Origin: Candidatus Bathyarchaeota archaeon
Lineage (GTDB): Archaea; Thermoproteota; Bathyarchaeia; Bathyarchaeales; Bathycorpusculaceae
Direction: 5' to 3'
Length of the DNA stretch: 64,000 bases
Assembly (NCBI GenBank): GCA_026014465.1
Contig: JAOZID010000004.1
Span: forward strand, 124,001 to 188,000
A program made the translations under genes and the position numbers. Shown here piece by piece: positions 22,554 through 30,956 of the stretch. The notes under the pieces are model-generated. The model saw nothing but the letters and a program-made list of their open reading frames with translations, ran no database searches and was not told where the DNA came from. Each line of letters starts with the position of its first letter. The first letter of the stretch is position 1.

Positions 22554-25500
22554 TTGACTGAAATTTCAAGAGAAGATACCCATATTTTACTAAAGTCCTT
22601 TTTCAAGGAAAAGGGTCTAGTGCAGCAGCACTTGGACAGCTACAACGGCTTTATTGACCATGGTCTGCAAGAAGTTGTAGATGAAGTTAACGAGATTCCA
22701 ATTGAGATTCCAGAGAACCCCTACAAGGTAAAGCTTGGTCAGATTTGGGTTATCGACCCTCAAAGCCGCATTACTGGCCCCTACGCTACCGAGGTTGACG
22801 GCACCAAGCATGAGATTTACCCGATGGAAGCGCGTTTGAGAAACTTGGCGTATTCTGCTCCTATTGCTTTGGAGATGACGCCGATTATCGATGGCAGAGA
22901 ACAAGACACTGAGCTTGTGTACATCGGCAACATTCCTGTAATGCTAAAATCTAAGCTGTGTTTCCTCTCACAGCTCTCACGAGACGAACTCATCTCCGCT
23001 GGGGAAGACCCTGACGACACAGGCGGCTACTTCGTCGTAAACGGCTCCGAACGAGTCATCGTAGCCATGGAAGACCTCGCACCCAACAGAGTCATCATAG
23101 ACGTAGACGACAAAGGCACCGCCCCCGTCTACCAAGCAAAAATCTTCTCAACCACCGTAGGCTTCCGCGCCCGCATAGAACTCAAACTCAAATCCGACGA
23201 CGCCATCTACGTCTCCATGCCAGGCGTCCCAACAGAAATCCCATTCGTCGTCATCATGCGCGCACTCAACCTTGAAAAAGACAAAGACATAGCCGAAGCA
23301 GTTTCCCTAGACGGCGAAATCCAAACCCAACTAGGCCCCTCATTTGAAAAAGCCGTCGGAGTAGACACTCCCCAAGACGCCATCTTGTTTATCGGCAACC
23401 GCGTCGCCCACGGCCAAGTTGAAGAGTACCGTATCCAAAAAGCCGAAACCGCTTTGGACAAGAACTTTTTGCCTCACTTGGGACGAACCGACAAAGACCG
23501 CAAAGACAAAGCTATATTCCTAGGTGAGATGGCAAGCCGCGTTATTCAACTCAAAATGGGCAGGCGCCAAACTGACGACAAAGACCACTTCAAAAATAAA
23601 CGTTTGCGTCTTGCAGGTCCTTTGCTCGCGGACTTGTTCCGTGTGGCTTTCCGCAATTTAACCCGCGACATCAAATACCAGCTTGAACGCATCGGCATAA
23701 AAGGCCCAATCATCACCGTTTCTGCAGCTGTGCGCCCAGGCATCATCACCGAAAGATTCCAGCACGCCCTTGCAACGGGTAACTGGGGACGCGGCAGAGT
23801 CGGCATCACCCAGCTTTTGGACCGCACCAACTACATATCCACCCTAAGCCACCTGCGCAGACTGCAATCGCCCTTGAGCCGCAGCCAGCCAAACTTTGAA
23901 GCCCGAGACTTGCACCCGACCCACTGGGGACGCTTATGCCCCAACGAAACCCCCGAAGGCTCCAACTGTGGCCTCGTCAAAAACCTAGCGCTATCCTCAA
24001 CCATCTCGGTTGGCGTGAACCCCGACAAAGTCAAGCAGTTGCTCTACGAAATGGGCACCGTAGCTGCGTACGAAACAAACGAATCCATGAAACGTGACGG
24101 CGCCAAAGTTTTCGTGGACGGAAACATTATCGGTTTTTGTCCTTCACCCCAAGATATGGTGAAACTTTTCAGGGAAAAACGTCGTTTTGGCGAAATCTCC
24201 ACGGAAGTTAACATAACTTACTTCTCTAAAGAGCAAACTGAAACCGAAGAAGTGCATGTGAACTGTGACGAAGGTCGAGTGCGCAGGCCCCTGATTATTT
24301 TGGAGGCTGGTGTGCCTAAGCTTTTGCCCAAGCACGTTGAGAAAGTTGCTTTGGGTGAGTGGAGCTGGGAAGACCTAGTCAAAAACGGTTTGCTTGAATA
24401 CTTGGATGCTTCAGAAGAAGAAAACGCTTACATAGCCTTAACCGACACCCAACCCACACCTGAGCACACCCACACCGAAATCGCAACGTTCTCCATACTG
24501 GGCATCTGCGCATCCACCATACCTTACCCTGAACACAACCAGTCACCACGTAACTCTTATCAGGCTGCCATGTCCAAACAGGCACTGGGCATCTACAGCA
24601 CCAACTTCCAAAACCGCGTAGACTCCCGCTCTCATGTCCTGCACTACCCGCAGGCACCCATGGTTGAAACTGAACTCATGGAAGTTATGGGTTACAAACA
24701 GCGTCCCACAGGGCAAAACTGCATCGTCGCCGTGCTTAGCTTCGAAGGCTACAACATGGAAGACGCCATCATATTCAACAAAGCCAGCATCGAACGCGGC
24801 TTAGCACGCTCAACTTTCTTCCGCATCTACGAAGCCGAATGCCGCCAATACCTAGGCGGACTCAAAGACAAATTCACCGTCCCCGAATCTGGCACACGCG
24901 GCTACCGCGGCGAACAATACTACCGCCTCCTCGAACCCGACGGCATCATCAGCCTAGAATCAACCGTCACAGGCGGAGACGTCCTCATCGGCAGAATCAG
25001 CCCCCCAAGATTCCTTGAAGAATACAAAGAATTCGAAGTAAAAGGCCCCTCCATGCGTGACACATCCGCCGACATGCGCCCCTCAGAAAACGGCGTAGTT
25101 GACGCCATCTTTGTCACCGAATCAGGTGAAGGCAGCAAACTAGTCAAAGTCCGCGTCCGCGACCAACGCATACCCGAACTAGGCGACAAGTTTGCTTCAC
25201 GCCACGGACAAAAAGGAGTCATCGGCTTAATTGTTCCCCAAGAAAACCTGCCCTTCACCGACGAAGGCATCGTCCCCGACCTAATAATCAACCCCCACGC
25301 CATCCCCTCCAGAATGACCATCGGACAGTTCATCGAATCTCTCGCAGGCAAATACGCAGCGGCACGCGGTAAACCCGTAGACGGCACCCCCTTCACCAAC
25401 GAAGGTCCCGACGAGATTAGGCGTAATTTGGTTAAGAACGGTTTTAGCCACACTGGAAGTGAAGTCTTCTATAACGGCGCAACGGGTGAAAAGTTTGTGG

Positions 25501-25919
25501 CGGATATTTTCGTGGGTGTGGTTTACTATCAGAAGCTGCATCACATGGTTGCTGACAAGATTCATGCTCGTGCGCGTGGTCAGGTGCAGATGCTTACTCG
25601 CCAGCCTACTGAAGGTCGTGCTCGCGGTGGTGGTTTGCGTTTTGGAGAAATGGAACGAGACTGCCTAATTGGTCACGGCGCGGCTATGCTGCTTCGAGAC
25701 AGGCTGCTAGAAGAATCCGACAAGTACACCTTGTACATCTGCGAGAACTGCGGACAAATCGCTTACTACGACATGAAACAACGCAAATACATCTGCAAAA
25801 TCTGCGACGAAAAAGCCAAAGTCGCCCCCGTCATAGTCTCGTACGCGTTCAAGCTACTGCTACAGGAACTTCAAAGCCTGTGCATTACCCCCAAACTAAA
25901 ACTCAAGGAGAAAGCCTAA
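22554..25919 (+). CDS. rpoB: DNA-directed RNA polymerase subunit B (unsplit)
   Basis: 1121 residues from TTG 22554, with GGGGGAT 10 nt upstream. It is the full-length subunit, B'' and B' in one chain. Recognisable parts include DDTGGYFVVNGSERVIVAMED, GRLCPNETPEGSNCGL of the catalytic region, GDKFASRHGQKG near residue 876, and TEGRARGGGLRFGEMERD. The C-terminal zinc ribbon CENCG...CKICDE lies near 1063-1083. It ends 1 bp before rpoA. It catalyses transcription with RpoA as the two large subunits. Confidence 0.97.
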   Translation: MTEISREDTHILLKSFFKEKGLVQQHLDSYNGFIDHGLQEVVDEVNEIPIEIPENPYKVKLGQIWVIDPQSRITGPYATEVDGTKHEIYPMEARLRNLAYSAPIALEMTPIIDGREQDTELVYIGNIPVMLKSKLCFLSQLSRDELISAGEDPDDTGGYFVVNGSERVIVAMEDLAPNRVIIDVDDKGTAPVYQAKIFSTTVGFRARIELKLKSDDAIYVSMPGVPTEIPFVVIMRALNLEKDKDIAEAVSLDGEIQTQLGPSFEKAVGVDTPQDAILFIGNRVAHGQVEEYRIQKAETALDKNFLPHLGRTDKDRKDKAIFLGEMASRVIQLKMGRRQTDDKDHFKNKRLRLAGPLLADLFRVAFRNLTRDIKYQLERIGIKGPIITVSAAVRPGIITERFQHALATGNWGRGRVGITQLLDRTNYISTLSHLRRLQSPLSRSQPNFEARDLHPTHWGRLCPNETPEGSNCGLVKNLALSSTISVGVNPDKVKQLLYEMGTVAAYETNESMKRDGAKVFVDGNIIGFCPSPQDMVKLFREKRRFGEISTEVNITYFSKEQTETEEVHVNCDEGRVRRPLIILEAGVPKLLPKHVEKVALGEWSWEDLVKNGLLEYLDASEEENAYIALTDTQPTPEHTHTEIATFSILGICASTIPYPEHNQSPRNSYQAAMSKQALGIYSTNFQNRVDSRSHVLHYPQAPMVETELMEVMGYKQRPTGQNCIVAVLSFEGYNMEDAIIFNKASIERGLARSTFFRIYEAECRQYLGGLKDKFTVPESGTRGYRGEQYYRLLEPDGIISLESTVTGGDVLIGRISPPRFLEEYKEFEVKGPSMRDTSADMRPSENGVVDAIFVTESGEGSKLVKVRVRDQRIPELGDKFASRHGQKGVIGLIVPQENLPFTDEGIVPDLIINPHAIPSRMTIGQFIESLAGKYAAARGKPVDGTPFTNEGPDEIRRNLVKNGFSHTGSEVFYNGATGEKFVADIFVGVVYYQKLHHMVADKIHARARGQVQMLTRQPTEGRARGGGLRFGEMERDCLIGHGAAMLLRDRLLEESDKYTLYICENCGQIAYYDMKQRKYICKICDEKAKVAPVIVSYAFKLLLQELQSLCITPKLKLKEKA

Positions 25920-25920
25920 C

Positions 25921-28900
25921 ATGACCGAGGAACTAATCCACAAAGTTGTTGACGAAATAAGCTTTGGCTTAATTTCACCCAAAGACCTGCGCAAGCAGTC
26001 CATGGTGGAAATCCAAACCCCCGACACCTACGACGAAGACGGCGCCCCCATCACCGCTGGTCTTATGGACGGCAGATTAGGCACTCTTGAACCCCGACAG
26101 CGATGCAAAACCTGTGGCAACACCGCTATTCGCTGTCCAGGTCACTTTGGTCACATCGAACTTGCCGTACCCATAGTGCACATCGAGTTTACCAAGATTA
26201 TCTTTGACCTTTTGCGTTCTACCTGCCGCAGTTGTGGACGGATTTTGCTTTCTGCTGATGCCGCCGAGAAAATGAAAGGACGCATCGAACGCTACAATGA
26301 CCTTTTGGGTTTGATTCCTGATGATGTTTACAAGAATATCGTTCAGGAAATCAAGACTAAACAGTGTCCGCACTGTGCTTCTGGTCAGTACAAGATAACC
26401 TTTGAGAAACCCACCAAATTCATCGAGCAAACCGAAACGGGTTCTGAGCCGCTAACGCCAAGCATGATACGCGAAAGGCTTGAACGTATCTCCGATGAAG
26501 ACTTGGAGATTTTAGGTTTCAACCCCAAAGTTGCACGTCCCGAATGGATGGTCCTGCAGGTTCTGCCCGTACCCCCCGTGTACGTGCGTCCCTCAATCAC
26601 TTTAGAGTCAGGTATCCGCTCTGAAGACGACCTAACCCACAAACTCGTCGACATCATCCGCATCAACCAACGCCTAAAAGAAAACATGGAAGCAGGCGCC
26701 CCCACCCTAATTATCCAAGACCTCTCCGAACTGCTACAGTACCACGTTACCACTTACTTTAACAATGAAGCTTCAGGCATTCCCCCTGCCCGACACCGCT
26801 CAGGCAGAGCCCTCAAAACACTTTCACAACGCCTCAAAGGCAAAGAAGGACGCTTCAGAAGCAACCTCTCAGGCAAACGTGTAGACTTCTCCGCACGCAC
26901 CGTCATCTCACCCGACCCCAACCTAGACATCAACGAGGTCGGCGTTCCCCGAGACGTAGCCATGCGCCTCTCCGTTCCCGAAAAAGTCACCGCATGGAAC
27001 ATTGAAGAACTCAAAAAACTCGTCATCAATGGACCTGACAACTACCCCGGCGCCCTGTACATTATTCGTCCTGACGGCAAACGTATCCGCCTCGAATTCG
27101 TGGTTGACCGAACCAAAATCGCCGAAGCCGTAGAGCTGGGCTTTGTTATTGAACGTCACCTCAAGAACGGCGACATAGCCATCTTTAACCGTCAGCCTTC
27201 ACTTCACCGCATGTCCATTATGGCGCATTACGTGCGCGTTTTGCCCTACAAGACCTTCCGCCTGCACCTGTGTGTTTGCCCGCCTTACAACGCTGACTTT
27301 GACGGCGACGAAATGAACCTTCACGTACCCCAAAGCGAAGAAGCCCGCACCGAAGCATTGCTTCTCATGCAAGTCCAAGACCAAATCCTCTCCCCCCGTT
27401 TTGGCGGACCCATCATCGGCGCCATCAGAGACTTCATCACAAGCGCATACTACTTCACACGCAGAAGCAACTACCTAACCCGAGACCAAGTAAACCGCCT
27501 CTTAACCTCCACTGGCTACTTAGGACCCTTACCCGAACCAAAAATCAAGGAGCCTCAGGAGATGTGGTCTGGCAAACAGATCTTCAGCTTGTTCATGCCA
27601 AAGACCCTGAATTACTCTTTGAAGGCAAACATTTGCCAAGGCTGCAACAAATGCAAAGAGGAAGAGTGCGAGCATGACGCTTACGTGGTTGTCCGTAACG
27701 GCGAACTTGTTTCAGGAATCATCGACCGCCGCAGCATCGGCTCTGAGCAGTCTGAAAGCTTGCTTCACAGAGTCATCAAAGACTACGGCACCAAAGCAGG
27801 ACGCGAATTCCTAAACAACGTAACCCGCCTACTAAAACAGTTCATATCCATGCGCGGCTTCAGCTACACCTACGACCAACTGGTCTTGTCACCTAAAGCC
27901 CGAAACCGCATCCAAAAAACCATGGAACGTATCCAAAAGAAAATTGACGAGCACATCGAAAACTTCCAGAATGGAACCTTGCCGCGGCTTCCTGGTCAAA
28001 CTTTGGAGGAATCCTTTGAAATTTACGTCATGCACGAGCTTGCCACCGCCCGAGATGAAGCAGGTAAAATTGCCGACGACGACTTCACTTTGGAGAACGC
28101 AGGCATTGTCATGACTCGAACTGGAGCTAGGGGCTCAAGCCTTAACATTGGTCAGATGGCAGCTTGTGTTGGACAGCAATCAGTCAGAGGCAAAAGAATT
28201 CTCAGAGGCTACGCTGGAAGAGCATTGCCCCACTTTATCAGCGGCGACCCCAGCCCAAAAGCCAGAGGCTTCGTCTACAACTCCTACCAAACAGGCTTAG
28301 ACGCCATAGAATTCTTCTTCCACGCCATGGGAGGCAGAGAAGGTCTAGTCGACACTGCCGTGCGTACCCAGCAAAGCGGTTACATGCAGCGCAGACTAAT
28401 CAACGCGCTTGAACACATCCGCTTAGAATACGACGGAACCGTACGCGACTCTGCAGGCGATATCATCCAGTTCATGTACGGCGAAGACGGCGTTGACCCC
28501 GCCAAGAGCGACCACGGCAAAGCAGTCAACGTCAGCCGTCTAATCGACCAAATCACCATAGGCGAAGAAAAAGGCGAACCCGCACCAAACGACTACATCA
28601 AAAAACAACTCAAAACCGTCGAAGGACAACAACTAACCCCAATCCTTACAACCCAACTCAAACAGCACCTCTCCAAAGGCAAACTAACCAAGAAAGGCGT
28701 AGACCACGCTATAGCTGAAACCGCCAACCGATACAAACGCGCCCTCATGGAACCCGGAGAAGCCGTAGGCATCGTTGCGGCGCAGTCAATCGGTGAACCT
28801 GGTACACAGATGACCCTTAGAACCTTCCACTACGCAGGAGTCAAAGAACAAAACGTCACTTTGGGTCTGCCCCGACTCATCGAAATCGTGGACGCCCGCA

Positions 28901-29760
28901 GAATTCCCTCCACGCCAATTATGACCATCTACTTGGACGCTGAGCACCGCAAGAGCAAAGAAGGCGCCGTAGCAATCGCCCGATACGTCATCTACACATC
29001 GCTTGAGAACTTGGCTTCGGAAATCTATGAAGACCCCATTAGCGAGGAAATCGTTGTGGAACTCAACAAGGTCATGATGGATGACCGCAACTTGACTATT
29101 GAGCAGATTGTAGACCGCGTGCAGTTGCCAAACGCCACCACCGAAGCGCGTGATGAAACCACTTTGGCGGTAAAGCCTAAAAAGGTCGATACCATCAAAC
29201 GTTTGCTTGACAAAGTCACCAGCTTCCACGTCAAAGGAGTCCCAGACATCAAACGTGTCCTCGTCACACAGGAGGAAAACGGTGAATGGGTAATCCGCAC
29301 CGACGGCTCTAACCTTGCTAAGGTTTTGGAGATACAGGGTGTTGATACTTCAAGGACCACGACAAACAACGTGCATGAAATCGCCAAAACTTTGGGTATT
29401 GAAGCTGCTCGAAACGCTTTGGTTAACGAAGCGAAGGGTGTGCTTGAAGACCAAGGCTTGGACGTTGATGTTCGCCACGTTATGCTGGTTGCTGACATGA
29501 TGACTACCACAGGTGAGGTGCAGCAAATTGGCAGGCACGGTATTAGCGGCAAGAAAGCAAGTGTTCTGGCGCGTGCAGCCTTCGAAATTACGGTGCCCAA
29601 CATTGTCGAAGCCGCAGTAAAAGGCGAAAGCGACCCGCTGGCAGGCGTAACCGAGAACGTAATCGTTGGACAATCAATCCCCATCGGCACAGGCTTAGTT
29701 GAGCTTTACATGTCAACGTTAGAAAAGCAAGATAAATCAGGAGGAGAAACTGAAACATGA
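25921..29760 (+). CDS. rpoA: DNA-directed RNA polymerase subunit A, A' and A'' fused
   Basis: 1279 residues in one uninterrupted frame. The N-terminal zinc site CKTCGNTAIRCPGHFGH begins near residue 61. The catalytic Mg site YNADFDGDEMN lies near 456-466. The bridge/trigger regions include GEAVGIVAAQSIGEPGTQM and RTFHYAGV near 942-970, which in most archaea lie in a separate rpoA2 gene. No stop or start signal was seen at the usual split point. Unsplit RpoA is known from Thaumarchaeota and relatives. It overlaps eL30 by ATGA. Confidence 0.97.
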   Translation: MTEELIHKVVDEISFGLISPKDLRKQSMVEIQTPDTYDEDGAPITAGLMDGRLGTLEPRQRCKTCGNTAIRCPGHFGHIELAVPIVHIEFTKIIFDLLRSTCRSCGRILLSADAAEKMKGRIERYNDLLGLIPDDVYKNIVQEIKTKQCPHCASGQYKITFEKPTKFIEQTETGSEPLTPSMIRERLERISDEDLEILGFNPKVARPEWMVLQVLPVPPVYVRPSITLESGIRSEDDLTHKLVDIIRINQRLKENMEAGAPTLIIQDLSELLQYHVTTYFNNEASGIPPARHRSGRALKTLSQRLKGKEGRFRSNLSGKRVDFSARTVISPDPNLDINEVGVPRDVAMRLSVPEKVTAWNIEELKKLVINGPDNYPGALYIIRPDGKRIRLEFVVDRTKIAEAVELGFVIERHLKNGDIAIFNRQPSLHRMSIMAHYVRVLPYKTFRLHLCVCPPYNADFDGDEMNLHVPQSEEARTEALLLMQVQDQILSPRFGGPIIGAIRDFITSAYYFTRRSNYLTRDQVNRLLTSTGYLGPLPEPKIKEPQEMWSGKQIFSLFMPKTLNYSLKANICQGCNKCKEEECEHDAYVVVRNGELVSGIIDRRSIGSEQSESLLHRVIKDYGTKAGREFLNNVTRLLKQFISMRGFSYTYDQLVLSPKARNRIQKTMERIQKKIDEHIENFQNGTLPRLPGQTLEESFEIYVMHELATARDEAGKIADDDFTLENAGIVMTRTGARGSSLNIGQMAACVGQQSVRGKRILRGYAGRALPHFISGDPSPKARGFVYNSYQTGLDAIEFFFHAMGGREGLVDTAVRTQQSGYMQRRLINALEHIRLEYDGTVRDSAGDIIQFMYGEDGVDPAKSDHGKAVNVSRLIDQITIGEEKGEPAPNDYIKKQLKTVEGQQLTPILTTQLKQHLSKGKLTKKGVDHAIAETANRYKRALMEPGEAVGIVAAQSIGEPGTQMTLRTFHYAGVKEQNVTLGLPRLIEIVDARRIPSTPIMTIYLDAEHRKSKEGAVAIARYVIYTSLENLASEIYEDPISEEIVVELNKVMMDDRNLTIEQIVDRVQLPNATTEARDETTLAVKPKKVDTIKRLLDKVTSFHVKGVPDIKRVLVTQEENGEWVIRTDGSNLAKVLEIQGVDTSRTTTNNVHEIAKTLGIEAARNALVNEAKGVLEDQGLDVDVRHVMLVADMMTTTGEVQQIGRHGISGKKASVLARAAFEITVPNIVEAAVKGESDPLAGVTENVIVGQSIPIGTGLVELYMSTLEKQDKSGGETET

Positions 29761-30098
29761 TAGATATAGACAAAGCAATTGCATCTGCTGTGAAAACTGG
29801 CAAAGTTTCTTTTGGCGCCAACACAGCTCTGATGAATGCTAAAACCGGCAAGGCTAAAATGATAGTTTTGGCCTCCAACTGCCCAAAAAACCTAAAAGAC
29901 GAAATCGAATACTACGCTAAACTCTCAAAAGTCCCAGTTCTAAACTACAAGGGCATCGCAATGGACCTATCCAACGTCTGCGAGAAACTGTTCATCATCT
30001 CGGCGATGAGCATACGCGAACCTGGCGACTCAGAGATTTTACGCACTGTAGAAATGCAGTATTACGAGAACGATGTTACAATTGGAGGAACTGAGTAA
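29757..30098 (+). CDS. rpl30e: ribosomal protein eL30
   Basis: 113 residues, starting at ATG within the rpoA stop (ATGA, 29757-29760), with GGAGG upstream. IASAVKTGKVSFGANTALMNAKTGKAKMIVLASNCP and YNGVA-like YKGIAMDLSNVCEK match the archaeal L30e family (L7Ae/L30e fold). Position between rpoA and nusA is the conserved archaeal order. Note the C-terminus IGGTE; the sequence GGAGG inside these last codons doubles as the ribosome binding site of the next gene. Confidence 0.95.
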   Translation: MIDIDKAIASAVKTGKVSFGANTALMNAKTGKAKMIVLASNCPKNLKDEIEYYAKLSKVPVLNYKGIAMDLSNVCEKLFIISAMSIREPGDSEILRTVEMQYYENDVTIGGTE

Positions 30099-30106
30099 CG
30101 AGCGGT

Positions 30107-30532
30107 ATTAAAATCACATGCGACGAAATGCGTTATATCGCTTTGTTTGAAAGCATCAGCGGCGCAAGCGTCAAAGACTGCATCATAGACGAAGAACAAG
30201 AACGCGCAATCTTCATCGTTAACCCCGGACAAGTGGGCGTTGCCATCGGAAAAGGCGGCAGAAACATCCACACTCTAGAGCGCATGACCGGCAAGAAACA
30301 TGAGATTATCGAGTATAGCGAAGACCCCGTGCAGTTCATCAAAAACGCCCTCAAACCCGCAGCGGTCAGGGAAGTGCGCATCACCGAAAAAACCGACGGC
30401 AAAAAAATGGCAGTTGTAACCATCAACCCCAAAGACAAGGGTGTCGCCATCGGCAAAAACGGCAAGAACGCTGAACGCCTACGCTTTTTAGCAAAAAGGT
30501 ATTTCGACATTCAAAACGTCAGCATAACTTAG
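30107..30532 (+). CDS. nusA: archaeal NusA-like KH-domain protein, unusual start
   Basis: A two-KH-domain RNA-binding transcription factor. VGVAIGKGGRNI and KGVAIGKNGKNAERL are the two GxxG loops. The conserved archaeal N-terminus begins about here with KITCDEMRYIALFES, but no ATG/GTG/TTG lies in frame before ATG 30128, because a TGA sits at 30092. ATT 30107 gives a normal N-terminus. ACG 30098 is 9 nt after GGAGG (30084-30088) and is also possible. Starting at 30128 would remove the first beta-strand. The usual rps12/rps7 genes do not follow. Confidence 0.88.
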   Translation: MKITCDEMRYIALFESISGASVKDCIIDEEQERAIFIVNPGQVGVAIGKGGRNIHTLERMTGKKHEIIEYSEDPVQFIKNALKPAAVREVRITEKTDGKKMAVVTINPKDKGVAIGKNGKNAERLRFLAKRYFDIQNVSIT

Positions 30533-30533
30533 T

Positions 30534-30680
30534 CCCCCTTAACTGGGGTGCCTAAGCGGCTGGTTGAGTGGTAACGAGTTCAGCTTAACCCTGATTATGC
30601 CAATGCTCTTGATGCGCCGCTTGCCTTGATGACTTCACAGTTTTGAGCTGATTAAACCTCAAACGTCATTTTCTCTTCCT
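30534..30680 (+). ncRNA. putative structured RNA downstream of nusA
   Basis: Several nested pairings are visible. CCCC/GGGG (about 30535-30548) is a short hairpin. AAGCGGC (30554-30560) pairs with GCCGCTT (30616-30622) and encloses GGTTGAG (30562-30568) paired with CTTAACC (30584-30590, one G-T). Then ATGAC (30629-30633)/GTCAT (30665-30669) encloses TTTGAG (30642-30647)/CTCAAA (30658-30663). A T-rich tract follows. It matches no RNA class I know; SRP RNA, 5S rRNA and tRNA do not fit. It could be a small RNA or an operon 3' end structure. Confidence 0.4.
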
Positions 30681-30956
30681 GAGCTTCGTAAACATGCTGC
30701 TTTAGGTAAACCCCTTGTGTTCATGGCAGTAACTTGTAGCCCCACCTATTCGCGTTAAAATGCCCTAAATAGAACCTGCCGCTGAGTCTTCTAATTTTTT
30801 GTTTCTTGTTTTCTTCAAAACTGTCCGCACTAACTCTGCTCTATATGCGGGTATGCTGCTGTTGTGTCAAGCTTGTTTTTGTTCTAAAACGTTTTTGGTG
30901 TTGCCTTTGTTTTGTTTGAATAAAAAGTAGGGGGAGGGATGGTTTTCCCTTTTTTG
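30681..30956. other. intergenic region, no gene seen
   Basis: AT-rich, with T runs on the plus strand and no frame that looks coding. Near 30930-30955 a GGGAGGG...CCCTTTTTT arrangement could form a weak hairpin at the 3' end of the minus-strand beta-propeller gene. Confidence 0.4.

Noticed and set aside
29025-29690. Long open minus-strand frame inside rpoA
   Set aside because: A shadow of the strongly conserved rpoA coding sequence with Ser/Thr-rich low-complexity translation and no motif.
30618-30655. C/D box small RNA (TGATGA then CTGA near 30627-30651)
   Set aside because: Only one C-like and one D-like box are present, no clear C'/D' pair and no terminal stem; the same bases form the hairpin described.
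30540-30680. SRP RNA, 5S rRNA or tRNA-like gene after nusA
   Set aside because: The conserved domain IV loop of SRP RNA, the 5S signature and a T arm are all missing; listed instead as an unknown structured RNA.
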